From Acidobacteriota bacterium (GTDB taxonomy: Bacteria; Acidobacteriota; Terriglobia; Terriglobales; Acidobacteriaceae), in assembly GCA_021841795.1 (NCBI GenBank), contig JAKCDN010000152.1, forward strand, positions 1 through 7,251: a stretch of 7,251 nucleotides of DNA, read 5' to 3'. Each line of letters begins with the position of its first letter. Within the stretch, counting starts at the first letter, position 1. Below the pieces are notes generated by a model, which had not been told where the DNA came from, ran no database searches, and worked only from the letters and a program-made list of their open reading frames with translations. The translations under genes and the position numbers were made by a program. Shown in pieces: positions 6,321 through 7,251 of the stretch.

Positions 6321-6519
6321 AGTGGTAGAGCAGCAAACCTGCAGCGATTCTCCAGTTTCTGCAATTCGAGGATATAGCTCGTATGCGGCACGCCCCCACC
6401 GCAGAGGTTAGGCCGCATTCTGAAGAGCTCCCGCAGAATTGAGAGAGCGTGAATCGCCGCGTGGCATGCGGTTGCCAGCGCATTACAGATCGTCCGGCAG
6501 ACCGGACCTATTTTTATTT
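6321..6519 (+). ncRNA. Candidate structured small RNA with its own terminator
   Basis: No protein gene fits this stretch. Five nested helices build one long irregular hairpin: 6344-6350/6451-6457 (GCGATTC/GAATCGC), 6356-6360/6442-6446 (with one G-U), 6362-6367/6436-6441 (CAATTC/GAATTG), 6376-6380/6425-6429 (AGCTC/GAGCT) and 6383-6389/6412-6418 (ATGCGGC/GCCGCAT). That is 30 base pairs in 114 nt, followed by an intrinsic terminator at 6492-6519. A rod interrupted by internal loops, with a terminator and a total length of about 180-200 nt, resembles 6S RNA in shape, but no diagnostic sequence was recognised. Its 5' end is unknown and no convincing promoter was found, so it may be processed from the rpsU transcript. 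It could also simply be a long rpsU 3' untranslated region. Confidence 0.35.
6492..6519 (+). terminator. Intrinsic terminator
   Basis: GTCCGG (6492-6497) and CCGGAC (6502-6507) form a perfect 6-bp stem around CAGA, followed after three bases by TTTTTATTT (6511-6519). It is the clearest T-tailed terminator in the window. It lies 260 bp after the rpsU stop with no protein gene between, which implies that transcription continues through the structured region upstream of it. Confidence 0.7.
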
Positions 6520-6543
6520 CCGCATCTTTTCGCGGTCAGGGCC

Positions 6544-6616
6544 CTTGTTGTGAACAAGAAAGTGGACAGGGAGCCGAGACCGGCAAGTTGTTGATCATGC
6601 CGTGACCGATTTCGGT
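6544..6616. promoter_or_regulatory. Dyad and small hairpins before the zinc-ribbon gene
   Basis: CTTGTT-GTG-AACAAG (6544-6558) is a perfect 15-bp interrupted palindrome of operator-like size. Further on, CGGCA/TGCCG (6581-6585/6598-6602) and ACCG/CGGT (6605-6608/6613-6616) could form two small hairpins. No good -10/-35 pair was seen in 6520-6642, so the promoter of the downstream gene is not located. Confidence 0.3.
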
Positions 6617-6642
6617 GAGGTTCCCTGTGAGGCAAGCTGGCC

Positions 6643-6957
6643 ATGGAATTCACCGATCGAGTGTTGAAGTGTGTCGACTGCGGCACAGAGTTTACCTTTA
6701 CAGCGGGCGAGCAACTGTTCTTTCATGACAAACAGTTCAGAAACGACCCCAAACACTGCAAACAGTGCAAGGCGAAGCGTACCCGCGGCGCGCATCGGGT
6801 GAGACCGGAGACCCGCACGACCTGCTCGGAGTGCGGCGCGGAGACGACGGTGCCCTTCAAGCCGACGCAGGGTCGCCCTGTGCTGTGCCGGTCGTGCTTC
6901 CAGAAGCAGCAGACGCGACCGCCGGCCACGCCGGAACCCAGCGCAGCGCAGGGCTGA
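6643..6957 (+). CDS. Zinc-ribbon protein, CxxC-x17-CxxC type
   Basis: A 104-residue protein with two four-cysteine zinc sites. The first is C10-x2-C13 ... C39-x2-C42 around TEFTFTAGEQLFFHDK, the pattern of the 'probable zinc-ribbon' (zf-trcl-like) domain. The second is C61-x2-C64, then 17 residues (with TTVPFKPTQGRP), then C82-x2-C85, which is exactly the CxxC-x17-CxxC domain. A basic linker (43-58) joins them and a short Pro/Gln-rich tail follows. Such proteins are widespread in Acidobacteriota, Chloroflexi and other phyla; their function is unknown, and nucleic-acid binding is only a guess from the basic zinc-ribbon character. The ATG at 6643 has GAGG (6629-6632) ten bases upstream. It is a single gene between the upstream terminator and the convergent purD. 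Confidence 0.9.
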   Translation: MEFTDRVLKCVDCGTEFTFTAGEQLFFHDKQFRNDPKHCKQCKAKRTRGAHRVRPETRTTCSECGAETTVPFKPTQGRPVLCRSCFQKQQTRPPATPEPSAAQG

Positions 6958-6989
6958 AGAGCAGACCGCCCCGGAACGGCGAAGGCCAG

Positions 6990-7007
6990 CCGGCGACACG
7001 ACGCCGG
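6990..7007. terminator. Hairpin between convergent zinc-ribbon gene and purD
   Basis: CCGGCG (6990-6995) and CGCCGG (7002-7007) form a 6-bp GC-only stem with a 6-nt loop, midway in the 62-bp gap between two convergent stop codons. There is no T-run on either side, so it is only a possible shared terminator. Confidence 0.35.
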
Positions 7008-7019
7008 TGCGGATCGGCC

Positions 7020-7251
7020 TTACTTGAGGGCGCGGTGTCCAATGTCGCGCCGGTAGTACATCTCTTCAAAATGGATCTCGGCCATGGCCTGGTAGGCGCG
7101 AGCGAGGGCCTCGGCGAGCGAGTCGGCGGCGGCGGTGACGCCGAGGACGCGGCCCCCCGCGGTCAGCACGTGCCCGTTCTCGAGCGCGGTTCCGGCATGG
7201 AAGACCTGCACTCCGGGGATCTGAGCGGCAGCAGCGAGACCGGAGATGGAG
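7020..7251 (-). CDS. purD: Phosphoribosylamine--glycine ligase, C-terminal part
   Basis: The last 76 codons are visible; the 5' part lies beyond the right edge. The frame is open to the edge and reads [20 protein letters not shown], then an [19 protein letters not shown] segment, then [19 protein letters not shown] and [11 protein letters not shown] before the TAA at 7022-7020. The [17 protein letters not shown] and [10 protein letters not shown] blocks are characteristic of the C-terminal domain of GAR synthetase, which joins glycine to 5-phosphoribosylamine using ATP in the second step of purine synthesis. The catalytic ATP-grasp core is outside the window, so intactness cannot be judged. 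It is convergent with the zinc-ribbon gene. Confidence 0.95.
   Translation of the reverse strand, partial: SISGLAAAAQIPGVQVFHAGTALENGHVLTAGGRVLGVTAAADSLAEALARAYQAMAEIHFEEMYYRRDIGHRALK

Noticed and set aside
6371..6410. tRNA-like GATATAGCTC stretch
   Set aside because: It resembles a D-arm opening, but no acceptor stem, anticodon arm or GGTTCGA-type T-arm follows at the right distances.
6238..6483. 81-codon minus-strand frame in the region after rpsU
   Set aside because: No family resemblance, and it overlaps the strongly structured RNA region; the Cys/Ser/Arg-rich product looks accidental.

Overview
The window is GC-rich, gene-dense bacterial chromosome. The protein sequences (an S21 beginning MAEVRVQEGE, a CxxC-x17-CxxC zinc-ribbon protein, and DnaA/RnpA/L34/PurD of ordinary bacterial type) look most like an acidobacterium of the Terriglobia group. 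That placement is an inference from recollection of family members, not from a search. No mobile element, CRISPR array, tRNA or rRNA gene was found.

Layout. Positions 1-798 hold a leftward cluster in the order rpmH > rnpA > yidD (ribosomal protein L34, RNase P protein, membrane insertion efficiency factor, the last cut by the window edge). The yidD start and rnpA stop overlap as ATGA. A 520-bp non-coding region (799-1318) carries the diverging rpmH and putative dnaA promoters and a cluster of small dyads, but no recognisable DnaA boxes. dnaA (1319-2725) runs rightward and ends at a strong hairpin. It is not followed by dnaN. Instead there are about 470 bp of non-coding DNA and then an aldo/keto reductase gene (3199-4227). 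Convergent to it are two leftward genes, a gamma-class carbonic anhydrase-like protein (5321-5845) and an exported PAP2-family phosphatase (4272-5195), separated by G-rich imperfect 15-bp repeats.

From a well-formed promoter at 5968-5996 a rightward rpsU (S21) gene starts at a TTG codon (6035-6232). Behind it lie about 410 bp without a protein gene. This stretch contains two large RNA folds and ends its first part with an intrinsic terminator (6492-6519). It is the best candidate here for an undescribed element: a small RNA, or a structured 3' region of the rpsU transcript. A zinc-ribbon protein gene (6643-6957) follows, then, convergent to it, the 3' end of purD (7020 to the window edge).

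The genes are mainly core housekeeping functions: replication initiation, translation, RNA processing, membrane protein insertion and purine synthesis. A redox enzyme, a CO2/bicarbonate-type enzyme and a phosphatase lie between them. I see no defence, secretion or biosynthetic system. What stands out is in the intergenic regions rather than in the proteins.
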